Origin: UBA6115 sp040776985
GTDB lineage: Bacteria > Bacillota > Clostridia > Christensenellales > Aristaeellaceae
DNA: 64,000 nt
Assembly: GCA_040776985.1 (NCBI GenBank)
Contig: JAXGZL010000002.1
Span: 1 to 64,000, forward strand
Direction: 5' to 3'
Shown: piece after piece, positions 25,781-33,704 of the stretch
Numbering within the stretch: the stretch's first letter is position 1
Layout of the letters: each line of letters starts with the position of its first letter
The notes under the pieces: model-generated
The model's input: only the letters and a program-made list of their open reading frames with translations
Told to the model about the DNA's origin: nothing
The model's database searches: none
Translations under genes and position numbers: made by a program

Positions 25781-27178
25781 TTGAAAGCCAAATCCGCAAA
25801 ATCCATCTATGTCTGCGCCGCCTGTGGCTATGAGACCCCCCGCTGGATGGGCAAGTGCCCTGGATGCGAGGCCTGGAACACCCTGGAGGAAACCCTGCCG
25901 GAGGTGACCAGCGCCAGCAAGAAGCCGGACAAAAGGCCGGGGGGCACCGGGGAGGCGGAAGCCTTGCTCAAGGACATCCAGAGCGGGGAGCAGATCCACC
26001 AGTCCACCGGCATCCCGGAGTTTGACCGGGTGCTGGGCGGCGGCATTGTGGAAGGCTCCCTGCTGCTCATCGGCGGGGAGCCCGGGGTGGGCAAAAGCAC
26101 CCTGCTGCTGCAGGTCTGCGCCAACCTGGCCGGCATGGGGAAAAGGGTGCTGTATATCACCGGGGAGGAGAGCGCCCGGCAGCTGAAACTGCGAGCAGAG
26201 CGGCTGAAGGTGGGCAACCACCCGGTTCAGGTGCTGGCGGAAAACGCCATGGACGCGGTATCCGCCAAGCTGGAGGCCATTGGCCCCCACTATGTGGTGG
26301 TGGACTCCATCCAGACCATGTACCGGCCGGACATGGCCTCCGCCCCCGGCTCGGTCAGCCAGGTGCGGGAGAGCGCCTCCCTTTTGATGCGCTATGCCAA
26401 GACCTCCGGCTGCGCCATCATGATGGTGGGGCATGTGACCAAGGAGGGGGCCATCGCGGGGCCCCGGGTGCTGGAGCACATGGTGGACGTGGTGCTGTAT
26501 TTTGAAGGGGACTATAAGCGGGAATACCGCCTGCTCAGGGCCAACAAGAACCGCTACGGCTCGGTGAATGAGCTGGGCCTGTTTGAAATGACCGGGGAGG
26601 GGATGCGTGCGGTAGAAAATGCCTCGGAAACCCTGCTGCAAAACCGGGCGTCGGGTATCTCCGGCTCCGTGGTGTTTTGCGGGATGGAGGGCAGCCGGCC
26701 CATGCTGGTGGACCTGCAGGCCCTGGCGGCCCAGTCCTTCTACGCCTCCCCCAAGCGCACGGTCAACGGCATGGACCAGGGCCGGGTGGCCCTGCTGCTG
26801 GCGGTGCTGGAAAAGCGGGCGGGCCTGCGGCTTTATAACCAGGATGTGTACATCAATGTGGCGGGCGGGATGAGCCTGGACGAGCCGGCGGCCGACCTGG
26901 CGGTCTGTCTGGCGGTGGCCTCCTCCCTTTCTGACAAGATCCTGCCCCAGGATGTGGCGGCGATGGGGGAGGTGGGGCTTTTGGGCGAGGTGCGCTCCAT
27001 CCCTCACCTGGAACGCCGTCTGGCGGAGTGCGCCCGGATGGGCTTTGCCCAGGTGATCTGCCCCAAGGACAGGCTGGGCCGGGTGAAGGCGCCCAAGGGG
27101 GTGAAGCTGGTGCCGGTGGCCACCCTGTCCCAGGCCGTGGCGGCGCTGCACCTGATGGCAGTGGACCCGACAGCGTAA
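25781..27178 (+). CDS. radA: DNA repair protein RadA
   Basis: 465 residues. RadA is a RecA-like ATPase with hexameric helicase activity that aids branch migration in recombinational repair. Domain order: a four-Cys zinc finger (CAACGYETPRWMGKCPGC, residues ~9-26), a RecA core with Walker A GGEPGVGKST near 98, the RadA-specific KNRYG motif near 260, and a Lon-protease-like C-terminal domain. I chose TTG 25781 because AAGAAAGGA lies before it and the protein then begins just ahead of the zinc finger; the open frame upstream to 25706 is unlike RadA. Confidence 0.95.
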   Translation: MKAKSAKSIYVCAACGYETPRWMGKCPGCEAWNTLEETLPEVTSASKKPDKRPGGTGEAEALLKDIQSGEQIHQSTGIPEFDRVLGGGIVEGSLLLIGGEPGVGKSTLLLQVCANLAGMGKRVLYITGEESARQLKLRAERLKVGNHPVQVLAENAMDAVSAKLEAIGPHYVVVDSIQTMYRPDMASAPGSVSQVRESASLLMRYAKTSGCAIMMVGHVTKEGAIAGPRVLEHMVDVVLYFEGDYKREYRLLRANKNRYGSVNELGLFEMTGEGMRAVENASETLLQNRASGISGSVVFCGMEGSRPMLVDLQALAAQSFYASPKRTVNGMDQGRVALLLAVLEKRAGLRLYNQDVYINVAGGMSLDEPAADLAVCLAVASSLSDKILPQDVAAMGEVGLLGEVRSIPHLERRLAECARMGFAQVICPKDRLGRVKAPKGVKLVPVATLSQAVAALHLMAVDPTA

Positions 27179-27340
27179 AAAAACATCCCCGGATGAAACA
27201 AAACGCGCTTTTCAAACGTCTAATGAATAGGGGAGATGGTGTCCCGCTATAATTTCTCTTGCCTTATTGCCCTGAATTGGTTATATTAATGGACGATATA
27301 CCAGTTTAAACGCTTTGTAACAATAACAAGGGAGGATACT

Positions 27341-28723
27341 ATGAAGAAAAGACTGCTGGCCTCGCTGGTATGCCTGGTGTTGCTGGTGGGCAGCCTGACG
27401 GTTGGCCTGGCTGCGGCGAAGCTCAAGTATGGCGACAGCGGCAACGCCGTGGTGCAGCTGCAAAACCGGCTCCGGGCCCTTGCCTACTATTCTGATACTG
27501 TGGACGGCAAGTATGGCTACAGCACCTATGTGGCTGTGCGCAACTTCCAGACCAAGAACGGCCTGGTGGCGGACGGTGTGGTGGGCGATGCCACCTTCAC
27601 CAAGCTGTACAGCGCCACCGCCATCCCCAATGTGGGCTCCACGCCTGTCACCCCCGAAGTGCGCATCCAGTTTGGGCAGACCGGCCCCGGCGTTGTCCAG
27701 GTGCAGACCAAGCTGTGGGAGCTGAAGTACTACACCGGCGCTGTGGACGGCAAGTTTGGCCACAGCACCGTCACCGCGGTGCGGGACTTCCAGCAGGCCA
27801 ACGGGCTGAAGGTGGACGGCATCGTGGGCAAGGCCACCTGGGCCAAGCTGCATGACGGCGCGGCGGTGCCCAAGCCTGCCGCCACCGACCTGCCCACCCC
27901 GGCCCCTGGGGACATGGGCTTCCGCCTGGTTTACGGCGCCAAGAACAACCTGGTGCTGAAGGTGCAGGAGCGCCTGAAGGCGCTCGGATACTATGGCGGC
28001 AACCTGGACAGCACCTTTGGCTACACCACCAAGCAGGCGGTGGATGCCTTCCAGCGGCGCAACAACCTGAAGGCAGACGGCGTTGTAGGCCCCATCACCT
28101 GGGCGAAAATGATGGATGCCGGCGCCATTCCGGCGCCCGTGGCACCCCCTGGCGCCACCCCGGTGCCTGTGATTCCTGAGGTGCCTGCGCCCGCCACCCT
28201 GAAGCTGATGATGGGCAGCACGGGCCTTCAGGTGCAGCAGCTGCAGCAGAAGCTGATTGACCTGAAATACTATGGCGGCCCGCTGGATGGCAAATACGGC
28301 TATTCCACGGTGAACGCGGTGCGTGCCTTCCAGGCGGCCAACAAGCTGGCCAAGGTGGACGGCGTGGTGGGGCCGGCAACCTGGAACAAGCTGTTTGATG
28401 GCTCTGCCATTGAAAAACCCGCTGCCACCCCGGTGCCTGGTGTTCCGCCGCTGGATCCCACCGATCCCAAGCCCACCCCCACCCCCACCCCCGTGCCCGC
28501 CATCCGCGTGCAGTACGGGCAGAAGGGCGCCCTGGTGAAGCAGCTGCAGGAGCGCCTCAGGGACACCGGCTATTACACCGGCCCCATTGACAGCTCCTTT
28601 GGTTACTCCACCTACCGGGCGGTGCGCAGCTTCCAGTCCCATAACAACCTGAAGGTGGACGGCATCGTCGGCAAGCAGACCTGGGACCGGCTGATGAGCC
28701 CGAATCCCATCCACAAGCCCTGA
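27341..28723 (+). CDS. secreted protein with five peptidoglycan-binding repeats
   Basis: 460 residues. Signal peptide 1-26, cut near GLAAA. Five PG_binding_1 domains follow at about 28-91, 108-171, 195-259, 287-352 and 388-452, each with the pattern (G)VxxLQxxLxxLxYYxGxxDGxxGYxTxxAVxxFQ...VDGxVGxxTW. Pro/Thr-rich linkers separate them. There is no hydrolase or amidase domain, so it is probably a wall-binding scaffold rather than an enzyme. A terminator follows. It stands alone between radA and the hydrogenase block. Confidence 0.9.
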   Translation: MKKRLLASLVCLVLLVGSLTVGLAAAKLKYGDSGNAVVQLQNRLRALAYYSDTVDGKYGYSTYVAVRNFQTKNGLVADGVVGDATFTKLYSATAIPNVGSTPVTPEVRIQFGQTGPGVVQVQTKLWELKYYTGAVDGKFGHSTVTAVRDFQQANGLKVDGIVGKATWAKLHDGAAVPKPAATDLPTPAPGDMGFRLVYGAKNNLVLKVQERLKALGYYGGNLDSTFGYTTKQAVDAFQRRNNLKADGVVGPITWAKMMDAGAIPAPVAPPGATPVPVIPEVPAPATLKLMMGSTGLQVQQLQQKLIDLKYYGGPLDGKYGYSTVNAVRAFQAANKLAKVDGVVGPATWNKLFDGSAIEKPAATPVPGVPPLDPTDPKPTPTPTPVPAIRVQYGQKGALVKQLQERLRDTGYYTGPIDSSFGYSTYRAVRSFQSHNNLKVDGIVGKQTWDRLMSPNPIHKP

Positions 28724-28750
28724 CGAAACCCCTGAACTGACAGACCTTCC

Positions 28751-28784
28751 GGGAGCCGGCAAAACTTGCCGGCTCCCGCTTTTA
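28751..28784 (+). terminator. terminator after the peptidoglycan-binding gene
   Basis: A perfect 12-bp stem (GGGAGCCGGCAA with TTGCCGGCTCCC), a 3-base loop and a following GCTTTTA. The rest of the 345-base gap to 29069 holds the promoter candidate below and a second possible -10 (TATACT at 28955) before the hydrogenase block; no gene is seen. Confidence 0.85.
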
Positions 28785-28856
28785 TAAGGCGGGAAAAGGC
28801 TGAGATATCAAGGTGAAACGGGCTTTATGACCCGCCTTTAAAGGGCTGTCTGGAAG

Positions 28857-28884
28857 TTGACAAAATCCTGTTTTAGTGTATGAT
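28857..28884 (+). promoter_or_regulatory. candidate promoter of the hydrogenase block
   Basis: TTGACA (28857-28862) and TATGAT (28879-28884) with a 16-base spacer. A second candidate, TTCCAT (28932) with TATACT (28955), lies nearer the first gene. The leader of up to ~180 bases leaves room for post-initiation control. Confidence 0.5.
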
Positions 28885-29068
28885 TAGAGGGGTACGGCAT
28901 CAACGCGATGCAAACCAAAAGATATACCCTCTTTCCATCGCTTTTAAACTATGTTATACTGACTTCCGTACGGGACAAATTCGGCCCGGCGGGACGAAAG
29001 CAAAAGAAGCCCGGTGAAACAGGAAGACCGACACCCAAAGGACCAAAAGAAATGACAGGCGGAAAAAC

Positions 29069-29446
29069 ATGACAATAGCACAAATCGCGGATTCTTTGGA
29101 TGCCCGCATCCTCTGCGGGGAGGACAGGCTGGACCAGACGGTCACCAGCGCCTGCTGCTCCGACCTGATGAGCGATGCCCTGGCCTTCATCCATGAGAAC
29201 GCTGCCCTTTTAACCGGCATCACCAACGCCCATGTGGTGCGGACTGCCGGCATTCTGGACCTGAAATGCGTGGTATTCGTGCGGGGCAAGGTGCCCCCGG
29301 AGGACGTGCTGGCCATGGCGGAGGAGCAGGGCCTGGTCACCATGACGGTGAACAAAACCATGTTCACCTGCGCGGGGCTTCTGTATGAGAACGGCCTGCG
29401 CGGCGCGCCCATGTGCTGGCCCTCAAGGGAAGAGGCGATGGGCTGA
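29069..29446 (+). CDS. DRTGG-domain protein (hydrogenase cluster)
   Basis: 125 residues. A small DRTGG-type domain, the nucleotide-sensing fold found in HPr kinase-related and CBS-linked proteins. It opens with MTIAQIADSLDARILCGED and contains THVVRT/VVFVRGK-like strands. Such proteins recur beside [FeFe] hydrogenases in Clostridia. A related domain is encoded at 31188-31535 in the same operon. Probably a cytoplasmic regulator or sensor for hydrogenase activity; the ligand is unknown. Confidence 0.7.
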   Translation: MTIAQIADSLDARILCGEDRLDQTVTSACCSDLMSDALAFIHENAALLTGITNAHVVRTAGILDLKCVVFVRGKVPPEDVLAMAEEQGLVTMTVNKTMFTCAGLLYENGLRGAPMCWPSREEAMG

Positions 29447-29448
29447 CC

Positions 29449-29865
29449 ATGGTGCACGCAGAGTATCCGGTGGAACGGGAGAACTATGTCACCGCCGGCG
29501 AGGTGTCAGCGGACATCAAGCGGCAGCTGAAACAGCTGGGCATCAGCAACGAAACCCAGCGCCGGGTGGCGGTCACCTCCTACGAGATGGAGATGAACCT
29601 GATCATTCACAGCCTGGGCGGCGTGATGGGTTTTTCCATCAACAAGGACTGGATCACCCTGTATTCCAGGGACAAGGGCCCCGGGATTCCGGATGTGGAG
29701 CTGGCGATGAGCGAAGGCTACTCCACCGCGGATGAGGACGCCAGGTCCATGGGCTTTGGCGCCGGGATGGGCCTGCCCAACATGAAACGCAACGCGGATA
29801 CCTTTGATATTGCAAGCCAGGCCGGACAAGGCACAGAGATCACCATCACCTTCAGGGTGAACTGA
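29449..29865 (+). CDS. RsbW-like HATPase (anti-sigma/serine-kinase type)
   Basis: 138 residues. A GHKL ATPase domain like RsbW/SpoIIAB: YEMEMNLIIHS is the N-box, RDKGPGIPD the G1 box and GFGAGMGLPNMKR the G2 region. ATG 29449 is used, 2 bases after the DRTGG stop; an in-frame GTG at 29413 would overlap that gene and has no ribosome site. Known relatives phosphorylate anti-sigma antagonists or bind sigma factors. Its place between DRTGG and a sensory-type hydrogenase suggests that it relays a redox or hydrogen signal. Confidence 0.8.
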   Translation: MVHAEYPVERENYVTAGEVSADIKRQLKQLGISNETQRRVAVTSYEMEMNLIIHSLGGVMGFSINKDWITLYSRDKGPGIPDVELAMSEGYSTADEDARSMGFGAGMGLPNMKRNADTFDIASQAGQGTEITITFRVN

Positions 29866-29876
29866 CAGGAGACAGG

Positions 29877-31175
29877 ATGTCAAGCCGCTTTCATTCCGTT
29901 AGACTGATACCTGACAAGTGCAGAGGCTGCACCAACTGCCTCAAGCACTGTCCCACTGAAGCCATCCGGGTATACGATGGACGCGCCCACATCATTGATG
30001 AACGCTGCATTGACTGCGGGGAGTGCATCCGCATCTGCGACTACCACGCCAAGGTGGCCCAGACAGACAGCCTGGAAGACATTAAAAAGTTCAAGCACAC
30101 CATCGCCCTGCCGGCCCCCACCCTCTACGGGCAGTTCCGGCATCTGACGGACATCAATGTGATCCGGGAAGCGCTGATGGCCATCGGATTTAACGAGGTT
30201 TACGACGTGGCCCGGGGGGCGGATGTGATGACCTGCGCCATCCGGCGCGCCCTGAGGGACCCCAAGCGGCCCCGGCCGCTGATTTCCTCTGCCTGCCCCA
30301 CCATCACCCGCATCATCCAGGTGCGTTTCCCGGCCCTCATCCCCAACATCATCAACCTGCGCCAGCCCATGGAGATCGCGGCCCAGATGGCACGGCGGGA
30401 GTATGCGGCCAGGCACAATGTGGCGCCGGAGGAAATCGGCATTTTCTTCATCACCCCCTGCGCCGCCAAGATGACCGCCATCAGAAGCCCCATCGGCCAC
30501 GCGGAGTCCGCGGTGGACGGCGCTATTTCGGTGGTGGAGATCTACGGCCACATCCACCCCCTGATCGGCAAGATCAAGCCTGCCTCCCAGGAGCCCACCT
30601 TCTCCCCCTTTGGGATGGGCTGGGCGGGCAGCGGCGGGGAGCTGGACGCTGCCGCCCCCCGCAACAGCATCGCGGTGGACGGCATTGACAATGTGATCCG
30701 GGTGCTGGACGAGGTGGACAACCACAAGATCACCGATCTGGACTATTTTGAGGGCTCAGCCTGTCTGGGCGGCTGTGTGGGGGGCCCCCTCAACTATGAG
30801 AACAACTACCTGGCCCGCAACACCATCCAGACCATCCAGAGCGCCATGCCAAAGACCAAGCCGGAGCATCTGGTCGCCGCCTCTGACCTGGCCCGGGAAT
30901 CCCTCTATTTTGACCGGGAGATCCTGGAGAATGACAGCATGAAGCTGCATGAGAGCATCGCCAGCGCCATTGAGCGGATGGAGGAGATGAACCGCATCAT
31001 CGAGGCGCTGCCCGGCTATGACTGCGGCTCCTGCGGCTCTCCCACCTGCCTGTCCTTTGCGGAGGACATTGTCAGGGGTTATCTGACGGAGAACGACTGC
31101 ATCTACATGCTCAAGGACACCCTGAAGGTGATGGCCCAGAAGATGGTGGACATCTCAAAAACCAAGCGGGAATAG
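29877..31175 (+). CDS. HydS-like (putatively sensory) [FeFe] hydrogenase
   Basis: 432 residues. Two N-terminal [4Fe-4S] sites (CRGCTNCLKHCP and CIDCGECIRICD) precede an H-cluster domain and a C-terminal Fe-S module (CGSCGSPTC). The three H-cluster motifs depart from catalytic enzymes: SSACPTITR in place of TSCSPGW, TPCAAKMTA in place of MPCTAKKFE, and GSACLGGCVGGPLN in place of MxCPGGCxxGGGQ. This is the pattern of group C/D hydrogenases, thought to sense H2 rather than turn it over fast. A PAS domain, usual in group C, is missing. The neighbouring HATPase and DRTGG genes support a signalling role. Confidence 0.82.
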   Translation: MSSRFHSVRLIPDKCRGCTNCLKHCPTEAIRVYDGRAHIIDERCIDCGECIRICDYHAKVAQTDSLEDIKKFKHTIALPAPTLYGQFRHLTDINVIREALMAIGFNEVYDVARGADVMTCAIRRALRDPKRPRPLISSACPTITRIIQVRFPALIPNIINLRQPMEIAAQMARREYAARHNVAPEEIGIFFITPCAAKMTAIRSPIGHAESAVDGAISVVEIYGHIHPLIGKIKPASQEPTFSPFGMGWAGSGGELDAAAPRNSIAVDGIDNVIRVLDEVDNHKITDLDYFEGSACLGGCVGGPLNYENNYLARNTIQTIQSAMPKTKPEHLVAASDLARESLYFDREILENDSMKLHESIASAIERMEEMNRIIEALPGYDCGSCGSPTCLSFAEDIVRGYLTENDCIYMLKDTLKVMAQKMVDISKTKRE

Positions 31176-31187
31176 GAGGCAGACCTT

Positions 31188-31535
31188 TTGACGATACAGG
31201 AACTTTCCACGATCCTTGACGCCACCTGCCAGACCCCGGACCTGCCCCAGGACCGGGAGGTGAAGTGCGGCTATGTCTGCGACCTTCTCAGTTGGGTGAT
31301 GGCCAGGGGCCAGGCCGGGATGGCCTGGGTGACCGTGCAGACCCACATGAACGTGGTGGCGGTGGCCAGCCTGCACGAGATGGCCTGCGTCATCATGCCA
31401 GACTCCATCAGGATGGAGGAGGCACCGCTGAACAAGGCGGTGGAGGAGGGCATCAGCGTGCTGAGTTCCCCCCTCTCAGCCTATGAGATCTGCGGGAGGC
31501 TGTATGCGGGGGGGCTGCCACAGCCCCAGGCCTGA
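31188..31535 (+). CDS. second DRTGG-domain protein
   Basis: 115 residues from TTG 31188, with GGAGG upstream. Similar in size and opening (MTIQELSTILDATCQT) to the protein at 29069, with a conserved DLLSWVMARGQAG stretch. It follows the HydS-like gene by 12 bases and leads into the PHP gene. Likely another nucleotide- or redox-responsive regulator in the hydrogenase operon. Confidence 0.68.
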   Translation: MTIQELSTILDATCQTPDLPQDREVKCGYVCDLLSWVMARGQAGMAWVTVQTHMNVVAVASLHEMACVIMPDSIRMEEAPLNKAVEEGISVLSSPLSAYEICGRLYAGGLPQPQA

Positions 31536-31538
31536 GGG

Positions 31539-32222
31539 ATGTATTACGATCTGCACCTCCACAGCTGCCTGTCCCCCTGCGCTGATGAGGACATGACGCC
31601 TAACAACGTGACCGCCATGGCTGCGTTAAAAGGGCTTCAGCTGATCGCCCTCACCGACCACAACAGCGGGGGCAACCTCAGGGCCTTTGAGGAGGCGGCC
31701 AGGGAACGGGGACTGCTCTTCCTGCCGGGGATCGAGGTCTGCACCGCGGAGGAGGTGCACATCCTCAGCTACTTCCCCACTGTGGACGCGGCCCTCAGGA
31801 TGGGGGACTGGTGCCGGGAGCAGCTGATGGGGCAGAAGAACCAGCCGCAGTTCTTCGGCACACAGAGGCTGCTGGACAGCCAGGACCAGGAAGTGGGGGA
31901 GGAGGACGCGCTGCTGATTGGCGCCCTGGCCCAGGACCTGAACCAGGTCTGCGCCAGGGTCCGCGCCCTGGGCGGGGTGCCGGTGCCAGCCCATGTCTAC
32001 CGCAGCTATGGATTGATGACGGTGCTGGGCTTCTTTCCTCCAGATCAGGCCTTCCGCACGGCGGAAATCAAGCCCGGGGAGCAGCTGCCAGACGGCATCC
32101 TGCCCCTTCACTCCTCAGACGCCCACGGCCTGGGCGCCATTGCGGAACCGGAGCACCGCCTGCCCCTTCATGGGGGCACCCTCCAGGAGGTGCTGGCGCT
32201 GTTCAAAAGAGGCCTCAACTGA
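31539..32222 (+). CDS. PHP-domain phosphoesterase
   Basis: 227 residues. PHP metal-binding motifs are complete: HLHSCLSPC at 5-13, LTDHNS near 38, a Glu in GIEVCTAEEVHI near 64-75, and SSDAH near 196. PHP enzymes hydrolyse phosphate esters with two or three metals. This subtype recurs between sensory and bifurcating hydrogenase genes in Clostridia; its substrate is unknown. It starts 3 bases after the DRTGG stop. Confidence 0.8.
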   Translation: MYYDLHLHSCLSPCADEDMTPNNVTAMAALKGLQLIALTDHNSGGNLRAFEEAARERGLLFLPGIEVCTAEEVHILSYFPTVDAALRMGDWCREQLMGQKNQPQFFGTQRLLDSQDQEVGEEDALLIGALAQDLNQVCARVRALGGVPVPAHVYRSYGLMTVLGFFPPDQAFRTAEIKPGEQLPDGILPLHSSDAHGLGAIAEPEHRLPLHGGTLQEVLALFKRGLN

Positions 32223-32278
32223 ACCAAGCTATCCAAGCCTAAACGGCTTTATCACGAAAGAAAGAAGGAATGTCGCTC

Positions 32279-32749
32279 ATGGAAGTAACACAGGACAAGT
32301 ACGCACAGCTGGACCAAGTCATTAACGAGCACAAGGATCAGGAGGGGGCGCTGATGCCCGTGATGCAGGCCGCACAGCATATTTTCGGCTGCCTTCCCCA
32401 GGATGTGCAGGAGAAGATCGCGGACGGCCTGGGCCTCACCTTAAGCGATGTCTACGGCGTGGCCACCTTCTACTCCCAGTTCGCGCTGGAGCCCAAGGGC
32501 CAGAACGTGATCAGCGTCTGCATGGGGACTGCCTGCTATGTGAAAGGCGCCCAGGCGGTGCTGGACAAGATCTGCGAAGCCCTTGGCATCAAGCCCGGCG
32601 GCACCACCGAGGATGGCAAGTTCACCATCCAGGCCACCCGCTGCGTGGGCGCCTGCGGCCTGGCCCCGGTGCTGATGATCAATGATGACGTCCACGGCCG
32701 GGTGACCCCGGAGGAAGTGACCGCCATCCTGGCAGATTACGAGGACTGA
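32279..32749 (+). CDS. hydC: NuoE-like [2Fe-2S] subunit of bifurcating hydrogenase
   Basis: 156 residues. Thioredoxin-like [2Fe-2S] subunit; the four Cys ligands are in CMGTACYVKGA and CVGACGLAP, and the VATFYSQF stretch is the NuoE signature. With the HydB- and HydA-like subunits it should couple NADH and ferredoxin oxidation to H2 production, or the reverse. I prefer ATG 32279, 8 bases after AAGGA, to the ATG at 32270, which is too close to it. The next start overlaps its stop by one base. Confidence 0.9.
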   Translation: MEVTQDKYAQLDQVINEHKDQEGALMPVMQAAQHIFGCLPQDVQEKIADGLGLTLSDVYGVATFYSQFALEPKGQNVISVCMGTACYVKGAQAVLDKICEALGIKPGGTTEDGKFTIQATRCVGACGLAPVLMINDDVHGRVTPEEVTAILADYED

Positions 32750-33303
32750 TGAGAGACCTGTCACTGCACCTGATGGATTTGTGTCAGAACAGCCTTCAGG
32801 CAGGCGCCAGGCTCATTGAGATCAGCCTGGATCTGGACGAGGAAGGGCATCTGGCGCTGTCCATCCGGGACGACGGGAAAGGGATGGATCAGGACACCTT
32901 GACCCGGGCGCACAGCCCCTTTGGCACCCACCGCACCACCCGGAAAGTGGGCCTTGGCATTCCGCTGACGGAAAACAACGCCCAGGCCACCGGCGGCAAG
33001 GTGGAGATTGAAAGCCAGCCAGGGCAGGGCACCCAGCTGAAGGCCATCTTCTGCACCCGGCACATTGACTGCCCCCCGCTGGGCAACCTGGCGGAGACGG
33101 TGGCCACCCTGATTCTGGGCTGCAGTGATGAGCAGGACTACACCATCACCCTGGCCTCCCTCAAGGGAAGTGAAACCCTTGACACCCGGGAGATCAGGCA
33201 GACGCTGGGGGACATGCCCCTTTCCACCCCTGAAGTCGTTCAGTGGATCATCGACACCACACAAGCTATGACATTAGATATATTTGGAGGAGAGCTGCAA
33301 TGA
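32749..33303 (+). CDS. HATPase protein of the hydrogenase operon
   Basis: 184 residues. GHKL ATPase fold: DLCQNSLQA is the N-box, RDDGKGMD the G1 box and GLGIPLTENNAQATGG the G2 region. No sensor or transmitter domain is attached, so it is not a full histidine kinase. A gene like this is regularly found between hydC- and hydB-like genes in Clostridia; its function there is unknown. It is coupled at both ends by overlapping stop/start codons. Confidence 0.8.
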   Translation: MRDLSLHLMDLCQNSLQAGARLIEISLDLDEEGHLALSIRDDGKGMDQDTLTRAHSPFGTHRTTRKVGLGIPLTENNAQATGGKVEIESQPGQGTQLKAIFCTRHIDCPPLGNLAETVATLILGCSDEQDYTITLASLKGSETLDTREIRQTLGDMPLSTPEVVQWIIDTTQAMTLDIFGGELQ

Positions 33304-33704
33304 AAACACTGGCAGAACTGGAAGCCATCCGCAAACAGACCATGGAGAGAATCAACCTGCGCAAGGAGGATAAGGCGGAGGAGATCCGCGTGGTGGTTGG
33401 CATGGCCACCTGCGGCATTGCCGCCGGCGCCCGCCCTGTGATGATGGCCTTCCTCACCGAGGCCACCAAGCGCCAGCTGAGCAATGTCACCGTGTCCCAG
33501 ACCGGCTGCATTGGCATGTGCCGCTATGAGCCCATGGCGGATGTGTTCATCCCCGGGCAGAACAAGGTCACCTATGTGAACCTGGATGAGTCCAAGGCGC
33601 GCCGGATCATCACGGAGCATGTGGTCAACGGCAACCCGGTGGTGGAATACATGATCGCCGCCGATATCAAACCGACAACTGACAGCAAGGGGGATTCCAA
33701 ATGA
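33300..33704 (+). CDS. thioredoxin-like [2Fe-2S] ferredoxin
   Basis: 134 residues. A stand-alone [2Fe-2S] thioredoxin-like domain with Cys ligands in MATCGIAAGA and TGCIGMC. It starts at ATG 33300, coupled by ATGA to the HATPase, with GGAGGAGAG upstream; an in-frame start at 33243 lies inside the preceding gene and is rejected. It duplicates the first domain of the HydB-like protein and probably carries electrons within the complex. Confidence 0.85.
   Translation: MKTLAELEAIRKQTMERINLRKEDKAEEIRVVVGMATCGIAAGARPVMMAFLTEATKRQLSNVTVSQTGCIGMCRYEPMADVFIPGQNKVTYVNLDESKARRIITEHVVNGNPVVEYMIAADIKPTTDSKGDSK

Noticed and set aside
25712..27151. 479-codon frame antisense to radA
   Set aside because: Same composition artefact; radA is certain on the plus strand.
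27281..28762. 493-codon frame antisense to the peptidoglycan-binding gene, with apparent repeats
   Set aside because: The repeats are the reverse image of the PG_binding_1 repeats; no start signal.
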